64,000 bases of DNA, from NCBI RefSeq assembly GCF_004770905.1, contig NZ_RQHT01000014.1:62001-126000 (forward strand), in the 5' to 3' direction. The notes below the pieces were generated by a model. That model did not search any database. It had not been told where the DNA came from and was given only the letters and a program-made list of their open reading frames with translations. Source of the DNA: Leptospira bandrabouensis (GTDB lineage Bacteria; Spirochaetota; Leptospiria; Leptospirales; Leptospiraceae). A program made the translations under genes and the position numbers. Positions 8,891-18,537 of this stretch are shown piece after piece (within the stretch, counting starts at the first letter, position 1; the number at the start of each line of letters is the position of its first letter).

Positions 8891-9511
8891 ATGCAAACGC
8901 CAAAAGAACATACACGAAAAGAAATCTTACAAGCGGCTCGAGAGGAATTCATCCAACTCGGTTTTGAGAAAGCTAGTATGAGAACCATTGCCAAAAAGGC
9001 AAAGGTTTCCACGAGTAATATCTACAATTACTTTGAAAACAAAGAACACCTTCTAACAGAGATACTGCAGCCGGTACTTTCGGGAATGGAAAAAGCTTTT
9101 GCTTATGTATCTCATCCTGATTACTTTGAAAAAAGATTTAACGACAGTTATGAGGCATGGCAAGAGAGATTTCATATTGCTCTTGATTATGTGGATGCCA
9201 ATCGTGATGATTTTATTTTACTTTTAACCAAATCCCAAGGTTCTCATTTAGAAGAATTTCCAGATACGGTTCTCACTCGTCTCACCAAAATCAATTTTGA
9301 CCAGTATAGTAGTTTTAAAGAAAAAAATCCGAGTTACAAAGGGGAAGTGAGTGAGTTTGTTGTCCGCAATATTCTTTCTTTTTTTCTCAATATCTTTGTG
9401 CAGATGGTTCGCCAAGGAATTTCCAAACAGGATATGTTGGTGTATCAGGATAGTTTCCTTAAATTTTTGCACTTTGGGTACAAAGGATCGATTGCCTCTG
9501 ATCTGAGTTGA
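8879..9511 (+). CDS. TetR/AcrR family transcriptional regulator
   Basis: The protein has 210 residues, with the TetR helix-turn-helix at about 10-55 ('EFIQLGFEKASMRTIAKKAK' then 'STSNIYNYFENKEHLL'). The C-terminal ligand domain ends in hydrophobic helices around 'NILSFFLNIFVQMV' typical of TetR dimerisation. AGGA at 8871-8874 favours the TTG start at 8879; an ATG at 8891 would lose four residues. The ligand is unknown. trpF follows directly, but metabolic control of trpF by this protein is not implied. Confidence 0.88.
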   Translation: MFRTMQTPKEHTRKEILQAAREEFIQLGFEKASMRTIAKKAKVSTSNIYNYFENKEHLLTEILQPVLSGMEKAFAYVSHPDYFEKRFNDSYEAWQERFHIALDYVDANRDDFILLLTKSQGSHLEEFPDTVLTRLTKINFDQYSSFKEKNPSYKGEVSEFVVRNILSFFLNIFVQMVRQGISKQDMLVYQDSFLKFLHFGYKGSIASDLS

Positions 9512-9528
9512 TTCAATCTGGTTTCCAA

Positions 9529-10161
9529 ATGGGAACCAGATACAAAATCAAAATCTGTGGAATCAAAGACCTGGCCACATTGGAACTTTGTGTGGATCTC
9601 CAGGTCGATTTTGTTGGGCTCAACTTTTCTCCACGTTCTCCTCGTGCCATCACACCTCAAACTGCCGAGGAACTTCTCCGCATCAGACAAAAATCCGGAT
9701 TCCCAAAACTTGTATTTTTATTTTTTGAAAACAATCTGACAGAAATCAAAACACTCACAGAACGTTTCCAACCGGACCTCATCCAACTCATCCGAGGAGA
9801 CCAATTGATTTCGCCACAAATTTGGGATGAATTTACAGAAACAAAAAGGTTATTACCTGCCATCAGGATCCAAACCAAGGTCACAAGTGATGAAGACCTG
9901 GAACCAAAATCTAGTTTAGTGATTTTAGATAGTTATCAAAAAAATTTAGGTGGTGGGACAGGACATACTTTCCCTTGGGAATATATAACATCCGTAAAAC
10001 GACCTTTTTTACTCGCTGGTGGGATCACTCCAGACAATGTTAAAACTGCATTAGAAACCGTTCATCCTTATGGGATCGATGTGGCCAGTGGAGTGGAAAC
10101 CGACGGGAAAAAAGATCCTAATAAAATAAAAACTTTGGTACAAAATGTCCGAACACTATGA
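9529..10161 (+). CDS. trpF: Phosphoribosylanthranilate isomerase
   Basis: This enzyme catalyses the Amadori rearrangement step of tryptophan synthesis. The 210 residues from the ATG at 9529 show catalytic-Cys motif 'KIKICGIKD', 'VDFVGLNFSPRSPRA', 'LVILDSYQKNLGGGTG' and phosphate-binding 'FLLAGGITPDNV' plus 'GIDVASGVETDGKKD'. A TTG at 9508 overlapping the tetR stop would add seven residues; neither start has a strong ribosome site. No other trp genes are nearby, so trpF is dispersed here. It overlaps mutS by 17 bp. Confidence 0.94.
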   Translation: MGTRYKIKICGIKDLATLELCVDLQVDFVGLNFSPRSPRAITPQTAEELLRIRQKSGFPKLVFLFFENNLTEIKTLTERFQPDLIQLIRGDQLISPQIWDEFTETKRLLPAIRIQTKVTSDEDLEPKSSLVILDSYQKNLGGGTGHTFPWEYITSVKRPFLLAGGITPDNVKTALETVHPYGIDVASGVETDGKKDPNKIKTLVQNVRTL

Positions 10162-12667
10162 AGCATTGAACACTCCTGTCATGCGCCAGTACATGGAGGT
10201 GAAGGAACAACACCCGGATGGGATTGTATTCTTTCGTATGGGTGATTTTTATGAAATGTTTTTAGAAGATGCTAAAATTGCCGCACAGATTTTAGACATC
10301 ACCCTCACCAAACGCCAAAACCAAATTCCGATGGCAGGGATCCCGTATCATGCCACGGAAAGTTATATATCAAGGTTGATCGCTGCGGGGAAAAAAGTAG
10401 TTGTTTGTGAACAAACAAAACCCGACGATCCCAAAGCCAAAATCATGTCGAGAGAAGTGGTTCGTATCATCACACCGGGAACTGTGGTGGAAGATAACCT
10501 TCTCGGCGGATACCAAAACAATTATTTATCCTTGTATTACCGGGAAAAAACTTCCGTTTACTTAGCGTTTGCTGACGTTTCCACTTCAGAACTTTTGTAT
10601 TTCTTTTTTTCAGAAAAGGAAACAGAAAGAATTAACGATACGATCAAACGATTTTCTCCTAAAGAAATCATTTATACAGAAGAAGTTCCACCCTTAGCAA
10701 AAGAATCTAAAATCATTCTCTCGAAAATCCCCCTCGATTATCTTCCCAAAAAGAAAGGAGCTGGAATTGATACGGTTGTCCATGTACTCGACGCCTATCT
10801 TCAGTATAACTATCGCAAACAAAACTTTGTTTTTAAGTCCCCTAGACGAATTGATGAAAACGAATATCTGGTTTTGGACGAACAAACCGTTTCTCATTTA
10901 GAACTCGTTGAAAATCCAAATGATAAAAACCATACTTTGTTTGGGGTTTTAAATCGTTGTATCACTGCCACGGGAAAAAGGTATCTCAAACAGAGAATTT
11001 TATTTCCGACAAGAGATGAAAACAAAATCAAAGCCCATTGGGATAAAATAGAAATTCTTTCTTCCAATAAAAAAGAAAGACAAAAAATAAAAGATTTGTT
11101 AGGTAATTTGATTGATTTAGAAAGGGTCCTCACAAGGTTTCGCGTGGGGAAAGCTCTGCCTCGTGACTTTCGTGGTATCGAAAAAAGTTTAGAATCCACA
11201 TCGAATATCAAATCGATTCTAGACGGAATTGGTTATGATTTTTCCAAACTTCCCAAAGAACTAAATGCCCTATCAAAACTGTTTATGGATACCCTTTATG
11301 ACGGAGAACTTCCGGTATTTCTCGGCAACTCTCCGTTCTTAAAATCCGGGTTTAATCAAGAATATGATGATGCCATCCTTGCTCGCGAAAAAGGAAAAGA
11401 TTGGATTTTGGAATTGGAAGAGAAGGAAAAAAAAGCTTCAAACATTTCCTCACTTAAGATTCGTTACAACAAAATCCTTGGCTACTTTATTGAAATCTCC
11501 AAAGCCCAAGCAAAAGAAGTTCCCAAACATTTTTTAAAAAAACAAACACTAGTTACCGGAGAAAGGTTCACTTCTCCCGAATTAGAAGAACTAGAACGAG
11601 CCATCCTCCAAGCAGATGAAATCATCGAAAGGATTGAAAAAGAAAAATTCGAAGAATTAGTTGCGCACTGTATTTCACTTTACGAGGAATTTTTAACTTT
11701 ATCCAACGAAATTGCTTCTTTGGATTATCATCTTTCTCTCACAGAAACCAAAGAAGAATACCAATGGATTAGGCCTGAGATTCGTAACGATGGAATTTTA
11801 AACTATTCCGAATCTCGCCATCCCGTTGTAGAAACTTTTTTACCCATTGGCGAACGTTTTGTACCCAATAGTTTAGAGCTGAATCCGAGTGAAAACGCCA
11901 TAGCTGTGTTAACTGGTCCCAATATGGCCGGTAAATCTACGTTTATGCGCCAAATTGCGATTAACCAAATCCTATTTCAAATGGGATCTTATGTTCCCGC
12001 TAAAAAAGCCTCCCTTGCTGTAGTGGATCGAATTTTTACTCGAATTGGTTCTGGTGACAACCTAACGAAGGGTGAATCTACTTTTTTTGTAGAGATGAAA
12101 GAGACAGCCACCATCTTAAATCAGTTTTCGGAGAATAGCCTCATCTTATTTGATGAAGTTGGTCGTGGGACTTCCACTTACGATGGTTTATCGATTGCTT
12201 GGGCCATTTTGGAATTTTTATCTGCCAAGTTTCCCAAACCAAAAACCATATTTGCGACCCACTACCATGAGTTGACAGAACTAGAAAAAGGAAATGGAAT
12301 CTTTAATTTGTATTTGGATACCTTTGAAAAAGAAGGAGAGATCCTTTTTCTTAAAAAAGTCAAACGTGGAAAATCAAAACAATCCTTTGGAATCTATGTA
12401 GCAAAACTTGCAGGGATTCCAGAAATCGTTTCTGATCGTGCCAAAGAAATTCTTTCGGGACTTGAATCTAAAAAACGAGAAATTAAAATTAAAAACGAAG
12501 AACCGAGTTTGTTTGCGGGTCTCATGGATAACAATACTTCCAACATGTCACCTAACGAAGAAAAGGTCATAAAAAGATTAAAACAAATCGATCCCAATCA
12601 AATTCCACCTATGGAAGCGTTGACGATTTTGGATGAATTAAAAAGAATTCTCAAAGAGAAAAACTAA
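10145..12667 (+). CDS. mutS: DNA mismatch repair protein MutS
   Basis: This 840-residue ATPase recognises mismatches. In order: the mismatch-reading 'FFRMGDFYEMF' near residue 30 (Phe-x-x-x-x-Phe-Tyr-Glu), connector, lever and clamp domains, then 'GPNMAGKSTFMRQIAINQ' (Walker A), 'DEVGRGTSTYDGLSIAWA' (Walker B/signature) and 'FATHYHELTELE'. The C-terminal linker ends in a short helical region 'MEALTILDELKRIL' that may mediate tetramerisation. Length is normal. It overlaps trpF upstream by 17 bp and convergent serB by 30 bp. Confidence 0.98.
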   Translation: MSEHYEALNTPVMRQYMEVKEQHPDGIVFFRMGDFYEMFLEDAKIAAQILDITLTKRQNQIPMAGIPYHATESYISRLIAAGKKVVVCEQTKPDDPKAKIMSREVVRIITPGTVVEDNLLGGYQNNYLSLYYREKTSVYLAFADVSTSELLYFFFSEKETERINDTIKRFSPKEIIYTEEVPPLAKESKIILSKIPLDYLPKKKGAGIDTVVHVLDAYLQYNYRKQNFVFKSPRRIDENEYLVLDEQTVSHLELVENPNDKNHTLFGVLNRCITATGKRYLKQRILFPTRDENKIKAHWDKIEILSSNKKERQKIKDLLGNLIDLERVLTRFRVGKALPRDFRGIEKSLESTSNIKSILDGIGYDFSKLPKELNALSKLFMDTLYDGELPVFLGNSPFLKSGFNQEYDDAILAREKGKDWILELEEKEKKASNISSLKIRYNKILGYFIEISKAQAKEVPKHFLKKQTLVTGERFTSPELEELERAILQADEIIERIEKEKFEELVAHCISLYEEFLTLSNEIASLDYHLSLTETKEEYQWIRPEIRNDGILNYSESRHPVVETFLPIGERFVPNSLELNPSENAIAVLTGPNMAGKSTFMRQIAINQILFQMGSYVPAKKASLAVVDRIFTRIGSGDNLTKGESTFFVEMKETATILNQFSENSLILFDEVGRGTSTYDGLSIAWAILEFLSAKFPKPKTIFATHYHELTELEKGNGIFNLYLDTFEKEGEILFLKKVKRGKSKQSFGIYVAKLAGIPEIVSDRAKEILSGLESKKREIKIKNEEPSLFAGLMDNNTSNMSPNEEKVIKRLKQIDPNQIPPMEALTILDELKRILKEKN

Positions 12668-13537
12668 AGCGGATAGATCGGTAAAATCAATCCAGTTGGT
12701 GATTTGATCTTTTAACCCTTGTTTCGCGTGAATTCCAATTCCAATTCCTGCGGCAATGAGCATGAGGGCGTCGTTTGCCCCATCACCAACAGCAACAACC
12801 TGTTCTAAAGGAATTGATAGTTCTTTTGCATATTGTTTTAGATAAATTTCTTTTTTTTCTCGGTTGATGATCTCACCAAAAATTTCCCCTGTAAAGGTTC
12901 CATTTACTTCTTCCAATCCATTGGCTCTATAAAAATCCACGGGATATTTTTCGGAAAATAGTTTCAATACAGGAGTAAACCCACCACTGAGGATTCCGAG
13001 TTTTGATCCATTTGTTGGAACAAATTGAAATACTTTTTCCATTCCATCATTTAGTGTTAATAGATCATATACTTCGCGAAAACTTTCTTTGGAAAGACCT
13101 GCCAGGTGTTTGACTCGTAAGCGAAGTGCTTCGTCAAATCCCATTCCACCTTCCATCGCTTGTTTGGTGACAGTGGCCACGGCTTCATACACGCCGTGTT
13201 TTCTTGCCAACTCGTCAATAACCTCTTCTTTGATGACTGTGGAATCCATATCAAAAACAAAAAGAGACTCTTTATCTTTTGGTAACAACGTTTTAAGAAA
13301 TAAAAAATCAATTTGGTGTTCGGCTAATTTCTTTCGAATCGTCAAAATTATTTCTCGATCGAACAAATCATTTACTAAGATTCGCACACAGTGTAATCCA
13401 AACTTCTCCGATCGAATTACATTTGGATTACTTGAATTTAATTGGGAAGCGGAACCACCAAACTTTAAATTGGTGAAAGTTTCAGAAAGAATAGAATCAG
13501 TGATGGGAGAACGAGAAATCAGTAGGAGTGAATGCAT
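12638..13537 (-). CDS. serB: Phosphoserine phosphatase
   Basis: A 299-residue HAD-superfamily enzyme that completes serine synthesis. The catalytic motif 'VFDMDSTVIKEEVIDELA' (DxDxT) is followed by 'GGMGFDEALRLRVKHLAG', 'LGILSGGFTPVL' and the metal-binding 'VAVGDGANDALMLIAAGIGI'. About 95 residues precede the HAD core and look like the ACT-type N-terminal domain of SerB. It ends inside the last 30 bp of the convergent mutS. Confidence 0.95.
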   Translation of the reverse strand: MHSLLLISRSPITDSILSETFTNLKFGGSASQLNSSNPNVIRSEKFGLHCVRILVNDLFDREIILTIRKKLAEHQIDFLFLKTLLPKDKESLFVFDMDSTVIKEEVIDELARKHGVYEAVATVTKQAMEGGMGFDEALRLRVKHLAGLSKESFREVYDLLTLNDGMEKVFQFVPTNGSKLGILSGGFTPVLKLFSEKYPVDFYRANGLEEVNGTFTGEIFGEIINREKKEIYLKQYAKELSIPLEQVVAVGDGANDALMLIAAGIGIGIHAKQGLKDQITNWIDFTDLSALVFLFENSF

Positions 13538-13539
13538 TT

Positions 13540-14307
13540 TTACTTTTGTAGATAGGGTCTTAGTTTTTTACCCCAGAGTTCATATCCTTTTTCATTAAAA
13601 TGAAGACTATCCCCATTAGGGCGTATGAATTCATCACTTAGTGTAGGAGAATCGGTTTTACGCATTTTATCCCAAACTTCGATATATTCCACATTAGATG
13701 TAGTTCTTGCCACTTGGTTTAAAAACAAATTAAAAACAGGAACAATTTGGTTCAGTTCCTTCACTCGCGTTGGCGGCACAGCAATCAGAAATATCTTTGT
13801 GTTTCGATTCCGAGAGTGGATTTTATGAATGATAGCAAGGAGATTGTTTTGTACGAGACTAAGGCATTTACCTTGGATAAAATCATTTCCACCAATTTCA
13901 ATGACTAGCTTTTCTGGACGAAGGACAAGGACATCTTCTTCAATGCGAGTAAGAAGAGTCTCTGTCATATCACCACCAATCCCACGATTGGTAACGGATT
14001 GGCCGGGAAATTCTTTGGCCATCAAGTCTGGTAAAAACAAATGAACCAAACTATCACCAGTAAAAACAATATCTGATTTTTTGATTTTTAAATTGTCTTC
14101 GGCATATAACAGCCGTGTGGGGAGCCAAGCTTTCTCTATATACTTTTTAAAGTTTGAGTCGTCTCGCCACCCAGGCTCTGCAAAACATTGAAAACTGGTA
14201 TCGAAATAATCACGTTTTGAGGAAGATTTACAGTCGGCAACACTCAAAACAAGGGCAAAAGCCATGCCCCATCGGAGGAAGAATTTAATCCTGTTCTTGC
14301 GGTTCAT
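13540..14307 (-). CDS. SGNH/GDSL-family esterase, predicted lipoprotein
   Basis: The 255 residues carry an N-terminal signal with 'LVLSVADCKSSS', a loose spirochaete-type lipobox (Asp before Cys is unusual). All SGNH blocks are present: block I 'IVFTGDSLVHLF', block II 'NRGIGGDMTETLL', block III 'IEIGGNDF', block V 'GDSLHFNEKGYELW' with the Asp-x-x-His pair. It is probably a cell-envelope esterase or lipase-like hydrolase acting on an acylated sugar or lipid. The end of the 59-residue gene overlaps its start by 23 bp; serB follows 2 bp later. Confidence 0.83.
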   Translation of the reverse strand: MNRKNRIKFFLRWGMAFALVLSVADCKSSSKRDYFDTSFQCFAEPGWRDDSNFKKYIEKAWLPTRLLYAEDNLKIKKSDIVFTGDSLVHLFLPDLMAKEFPGQSVTNRGIGGDMTETLLTRIEEDVLVLRPEKLVIEIGGNDFIQGKCLSLVQNNLLAIIHKIHSRNRNTKIFLIAVPPTRVKELNQIVPVFNLFLNQVARTTSNVEYIEVWDKMRKTDSPTLSDEFIRPNGDSLHFNEKGYELWGKKLRPYLQK

Positions 14308-14464
14308 TCATTCGGAAGCGCTTTTGCCAATCTTTGATTTGGGCCTGCGCATATTCTTCCGTGTCACAAATCCGAAATTCAATCGGGTTATTTGTGGTTG
14401 TCTCGATGAGTTTGGCTTCGATATACCCGTTCTTTAACTTGGTTGTCTCAATGCGATATCTCAT
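14285..14464 (-). CDS. Small conserved-looking 59-residue protein
   Basis: I translated this short frame directly: it starts MRYRIETTKLKNGYIEAKLI, has 'FRICDTEEYAQAQIKDW' in the middle, and ends 'RMNEPQEQD' with a TAA at 14287-14285. The ATG at 14464 is preceded by GGAG at 14476-14473 with an 8-nt spacer, a good ribosome site. It fills the gap between the GPH transporter gene and the SGNH lipoprotein and overlaps the latter by 23 bp, which suggests co-translation. The product is soluble with no family I recognise. Confidence 0.6.
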   Translation of the reverse strand: MRYRIETTKLKNGYIEAKLIETTTNNPIEFRICDTEEYAQAQIKDWQKRFRMNEPQEQD

Positions 14465-14488
14465 CTGAATAGCTCCAAAAACCAGGAT

Positions 14489-16045
14489 TTAATTACCACG
14501 TATCTTTGCAATCTCTTCTAAAGTTTCATCTTCCTTGTATTTTCCAAAGAGGAAGATGGCGAGTAGACAGAATGCTGAGGCAAGAGGACCGGTCAAACGA
14601 ACACCAAGCTCCCCTCCCGCTTCTACTTCTTCGACTTTACAAATGGTAGATTCCATACTTATTTTTGCCTCTCCTTCTGAATTTTTTTTCAATTCTAATT
14701 TAGGATCTGCTACAGAAGGCGCAAGAATCCCTGTTACATTTGGTGTCACATTTTTCTTTGTTTCACGATCCAGTCCTAAAAGGATGACGGAACTAAAAAT
14801 AAGAACCGCTAGCGTTTGTCCCAACTTTTGCATAAAAGTTCTTCCCGCATAAAACAAACCTTCACGTTTTGAACCAGTTTTTAACGAATCAAGTTCAGCA
14901 ATATCGGCAAGGATGGCATTCGGTAAGATTCCAAGAATCGCGATGGGAACGGCTGCAATGGCAACAATCAAATAACCTTGGATATGTGGTGATAATGGCA
15001 ATGAATTTTTCCCAACAAAATATATAGAAAGAAAGAGGATTAGAAAAATATAAAATCCAGCGAGTACGGTTTTTTTCTTTCCGATCCTTCTTGCGATCCA
15101 GTTGACCACAGGATAAAAAGCAAACGAAACCAGTAACATCACAGTGAGAAGTTGTGTGACAAATTCTCGTTCCAATTCCAAAAGTACGGTTACATAATAA
15201 GAGATTCCTGTGGTGAGAATGGTAAGAGCTAAAAAATAACAGAGATCGGACAAAGCGAAGTATAGAAAATTCTTATTTTTGAATGTAAGAAAAAGCGCTT
15301 CTTTGAAAGGAACACTAGAAGCTTCTGATTCACAATAGGTTTTTTCATGAATCGAAAATACAGGAAAATACATACAGATCGCCGCAAACATACAAAGGAT
15401 TCCCAAAGCATACTGACGAGATACCAAGGTTTGAACGGCACTATCAGCATCAAAAACAAAAGAGGATTTTAAAACACCTGCTATCATGGGCTCGGTGGAT
15501 GCCACAATGATCCCCAATGCGTATGTCACAGAAATATAGGTAGAAAGATTCAACCTCTCTTCCGGAGTATGGCCAAGCTCTGGAATGAGAGCAAAGAAAG
15601 GTGTGACATACACTGTTAAAAATAAATAAAATAACAACATACATCCGGTCATCCAAACCAAGTTGGTAGAAGAGATAAAGTTGTGTGGAGGTACAAAAAT
15701 GAGCCAACAAAAGACGGCTGAAGGCACTCCACCTAGAAAAAGAAAGGGAATCCGACGTCCAAATCGGGAACTAAACCGGTCTGAGGAATTAGCAATGATA
15801 GGATCGGTAAAAGCATCCCACAAACGACCAACTGCTGCGACAACTCCAATGGTGGATAGCCCCCAGAAGGCCAACTTTTCTATTAGATCAGGGAAACATT
15901 CCTGTCCTGGTTTCGGTGCGGGGGGAAGATAAAAATAAACTTGGTGAAGACCAATGATATTGATGAGAGTGGACCAACCCAATTGGCCGATCGCATAACT
16001 CATCTGTTTTCGAAATGGTAAAGAAGGTTTTCGCATATTTTTCAC
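14489..16045 (-). CDS. MFS transporter, glycoside-pentoside-hexuronide (GPH) type
   Basis: A 518-residue membrane protein with about twelve helices. The GPH signature is seen in 'GQLGWSTLINIIGLHQVYFY', 'AAVGRLWDAFTDPIIANSSD' and 'RFGRRIPFLFLGGVPSAV', followed later by 'LPNAILADIAELDSLKTGSK'. GPH proteins couple sugar uptake to a cation gradient, but related spirochaete proteins lack known substrates. Near the C-terminus a polar, non-membrane insert (about 440-485, Glu/Lys-rich) separates the last two helices, which is atypical. A start at the second Met (residue 4) is equally possible. Confidence 0.85.
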   Translation of the reverse strand: MKNMRKPSLPFRKQMSYAIGQLGWSTLINIIGLHQVYFYLPPAPKPGQECFPDLIEKLAFWGLSTIGVVAAVGRLWDAFTDPIIANSSDRFSSRFGRRIPFLFLGGVPSAVFCWLIFVPPHNFISSTNLVWMTGCMLLFYLFLTVYVTPFFALIPELGHTPEERLNLSTYISVTYALGIIVASTEPMIAGVLKSSFVFDADSAVQTLVSRQYALGILCMFAAICMYFPVFSIHEKTYCESEASSVPFKEALFLTFKNKNFLYFALSDLCYFLALTILTTGISYYVTVLLELEREFVTQLLTVMLLVSFAFYPVVNWIARRIGKKKTVLAGFYIFLILFLSIYFVGKNSLPLSPHIQGYLIVAIAAVPIAILGILPNAILADIAELDSLKTGSKREGLFYAGRTFMQKLGQTLAVLIFSSVILLGLDRETKKNVTPNVTGILAPSVADPKLELKKNSEGEAKISMESTICKVEEVEAGGELGVRLTGPLASAFCLLAIFLFGKYKEDETLEEIAKIRGN

Positions 16046-16095
16046 TTGAGGCAGTAAAGTAGGAGCATACTACCGCCAAAAGTAAAAAAGGCAAA

Positions 16096-17151
16096 CTACT
16101 TTTTATGTTTATAGAGTTCTGGAAAATTTTTCTCGTCGTAAAGGAACTGTGACTCGTATTCTTCCCATCCTTCTGGTACCCCTTCTGTAAATTCAGGAAC
16201 CATAGAACAATCACGAATTAAGTTCATCGTTTGGGCCATTTCACTGCCTTTTACATTTAAGTATCCTTCAGCAAACAATGAGTTGGCTACAAAAAGAGCC
16301 ATGGATTGTAAAGAACCTAAATGACCTTCTCTTCCCGCACCAATTCGAATTTCTGAATCTGGATTGACCAATCGAAACATAGACAATACACGAATACAAA
16401 ATTCTGGAGTAAGTGATGACTTCTGGATGGCATGGCCTTTGATAGGAATAAAGAAATTAACAGGGATAGATATCACACCAAGTCGTTTGAGTTCAAAAGC
16501 AACTTGTACCAAATCTTTGAGTTCTTCTCCCATACCCACAATGATCCCCGAACAAAGCCCGATGTCAGCTTCTCTTGCCGCCTCAAGTGTTGTTAGTCGG
16601 TCTTTAAAGGTATGAGTGGAACAGATTTCATTGTATTTGGATTCGGATGTGTTGAGATTATGATTGTATCGGTCAAGGCCCGCATCTTTTAAGGTCCGAG
16701 CTTTTTTTGCATCCAAGATCCCTGCTGACAAACACACCTTCATTCCCAGTTCCCCATTGATTTTGGAGATAGTCTCAGCAAGTTTATCAACAGCCTTATC
16801 TGTTGGTCCACGGCCAGAAGTTACCATACAAAAGCGGTAAGCTCCATTTTCTTTGGCACGTTTGGCATCTTCCCAAATTTCTTCAGGAGACTTGAGTGAA
16901 TACTCTTGAATTCCTGAATCTCCACCCTTTCTTTGGGCGCAGTATCCGCAGTCCTCAGGGCAATAACCATTTTTGATATTATCTAATATATGAATGCGAA
17001 CACGATTGGTGTAATAACGATTTCTTTCTTCGGCGGCACGAGCGACAACCGAAAGCAAAGGAACTTTTCCTTCTAGGATTTCAAGGGCTTCCATTTCCGT
17101 AATTAAGGAAGGTGTGGTGGAAACAGTTTTTTCTTGGATTTCTGCAATCAT
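16096..17151 (-). CDS. bioB: Biotin synthase
   Basis: This radical-SAM enzyme inserts sulfur into dethiobiotin. The 351 residues contain the SAM [4Fe-4S] motif '[13 protein letters not shown]' (CxxxCxxC), the downstream '[12 protein letters not shown]', '[19 protein letters not shown]' and '[12 protein letters not shown]', and the cluster-2 Arg region '[11 protein letters not shown]'. Length is normal. It is last of the bioD-bioA-bioB set, 63 bp below bioA, with a short hairpin in the gap. Confidence 0.97.
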   Translation of the reverse strand: MIAEIQEKTVSTTPSLITEMEALEILEGKVPLLSVVARAAEERNRYYTNRVRIHILDNIKNGYCPEDCGYCAQRKGGDSGIQEYSLKSPEEIWEDAKRAKENGAYRFCMVTSGRGPTDKAVDKLAETISKINGELGMKVCLSAGILDAKKARTLKDAGLDRYNHNLNTSESKYNEICSTHTFKDRLTTLEAAREADIGLCSGIIVGMGEELKDLVQVAFELKRLGVISIPVNFFIPIKGHAIQKSSLTPEFCIRVLSMFRLVNPDSEIRIGAGREGHLGSLQSMALFVANSLFAEGYLNVKGSEMAQTMNLIRDCSMVPEFTEGVPEGWEEYESQFLYDEKNFPELYKHKK

Positions 17152-17186
17152 GGGAACAGATTCTTTTCGACGCCAACCTGTGTAAA

Positions 17187-17203
17187 CGAAGAAAATCTCT
17201 TCG
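17187..17203 (-). terminator. Short hairpin between bioA and bioB
   Basis: CGAAGA at 17187-17192 and TCTTCG at 17198-17203 form a perfect 6-bp stem with a 5-nt loop; read on the minus strand it is followed by TTTACA. The stem is short and the U-tract weak, so it may only partially terminate transcription or be a processing site within the bio transcript. Confidence 0.3.
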
Positions 17204-17214
17204 TATATTTAGTC

Positions 17215-18537
17215 TCAATCTGAATCTACAAAACTAAGAAGGGTCTCTTCCATTGCCAAAAAAATTTGATCGAGGGATTTCTCGGAAATAGTATATGGTG
17301 GTGTGATATAAATCGTTCTTCCCAGTGGGCGCAAAAGAACGCGAAACTCTCTCATTTTTTCCCGGATTTTTTTCCCGATAGGATTCAAATACTCATCTTC
17401 TGCAATAGTTTCTTTGTATTCAAAAGCAAAGATTCCACCAAACACACGGACATTCTGGATTCGTTTTCCTAATTTTTTCTGGAATGTTTCTATTCGTCTT
17501 TGCAAAGAACTTTCGAGTTTTTTGACAAGATCCATACCGTCTTCCTGCAAAAGTTTGACTGACGCATAACCCACGCTACATGCCAAAGGGTTTCCTGTCA
17601 TCGTATGTGCATGAAAGAATGCATGATAAGGATCTTTAGATAAAAATTGTTGATAAATGAATTCAGAAACTAAGGTGGCACCGAGGGGTAACATTCCCCC
17701 GGTTAGTCCTTTTGCCATCACGAGAAGATCTGGTTTCACCCCTGCCACTTGGTAAGCAAAAAACTCACCTAACCTTCCCATTCCTGTAAATACTTCATCA
17801 AAAATTAGAAGAGTATTGGTTTGTGTCGCAAGTTCCCTAAGTTTAATTAATACTTTTTTATCATAAAATAACATCCCATTGGCACCAAACACCAAGGGTT
17901 CAATGACAATTCCCACATATTCTTGTTGTTTGATACTCAGTTCTAAATCGTTTAAACATTCTGTAGAACAACTACTTACATTTTTTCCCCAAGGGCAATT
18001 CATACAATTGGGAGCAGGAAATTCTTTTGTGGGAAATCTAAGTTCAGAAAAAATTCGATTAAAATAATTTTTTCCTGAAACATTCATGGCTCCAATACTA
18101 TCGCCGTGATAGGAATTGGAAAACACGAGAAACTCTGATCTTGGATTGAAGTCTGGGTGGTTTCTATAAAATTGGATTGAGAGTTTCAATGCAATTTCGA
18201 TTGCATTCGATCCGTTATCCGAATAGAATACTTTATGGAAATCAAGATGAGTAAGTTCCAATAAAGATTTGGATAAATTTTCTGCCGCAGGATGGATATG
18301 ACCTGCAAGCATCACATGATCTAGTTCATCGATTTGTGTTTTAAGTGCGGATACTAACTTAGGATGACGATGACCAAATATCATTGTCCACCAACTGGCT
18401 ATGGCATCAATCCACTGGTTCCCTTCGGAATCGAAAACAAATTCCCCTTCGGCTTTTACAATATCGATTAAAGATTCCCCTTCTTCTTGAATGGTTAAGG
18501 GAACCCATGTATGAGTTTGGAGAGGATTAAATTTCAT
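17215..18537 (-). CDS. bioA: Adenosylmethionine-8-amino-7-oxononanoate aminotransferase
   Basis: This PLP enzyme makes 7,8-diaminopelargonate using SAM as amino donor. The 440 residues from the ATG at 18537 show 'DAIASWWTMIFGHRHP', 'FYSDNGSNAIEIALKL', 'FSNSYHGDSIGAMNVSG', 'LLIFDEVFTGMGRLG' and the PLP lysine in 'LLVMAKGLTGGMLPLGATL'. An upstream in-frame start at 18648 would run 122 bp into bioD and adds residues absent from the family, so the shorter form (11-bp overlap with bioD) was chosen. Two Cys-containing segments ('NCMNCPWGKNVSSCSTEC') form a small insert. Confidence 0.95.
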   Translation of the reverse strand: MKFNPLQTHTWVPLTIQEEGESLIDIVKAEGEFVFDSEGNQWIDAIASWWTMIFGHRHPKLVSALKTQIDELDHVMLAGHIHPAAENLSKSLLELTHLDFHKVFYSDNGSNAIEIALKLSIQFYRNHPDFNPRSEFLVFSNSYHGDSIGAMNVSGKNYFNRIFSELRFPTKEFPAPNCMNCPWGKNVSSCSTECLNDLELSIKQQEYVGIVIEPLVFGANGMLFYDKKVLIKLRELATQTNTLLIFDEVFTGMGRLGEFFAYQVAGVKPDLLVMAKGLTGGMLPLGATLVSEFIYQQFLSKDPYHAFFHAHTMTGNPLACSVGYASVKLLQEDGMDLVKKLESSLQRRIETFQKKLGKRIQNVRVFGGIFAFEYKETIAEDEYLNPIGKKIREKMREFRVLLRPLGRTIYITPPYTISEKSLDQIFLAMEETLLSFVDSD

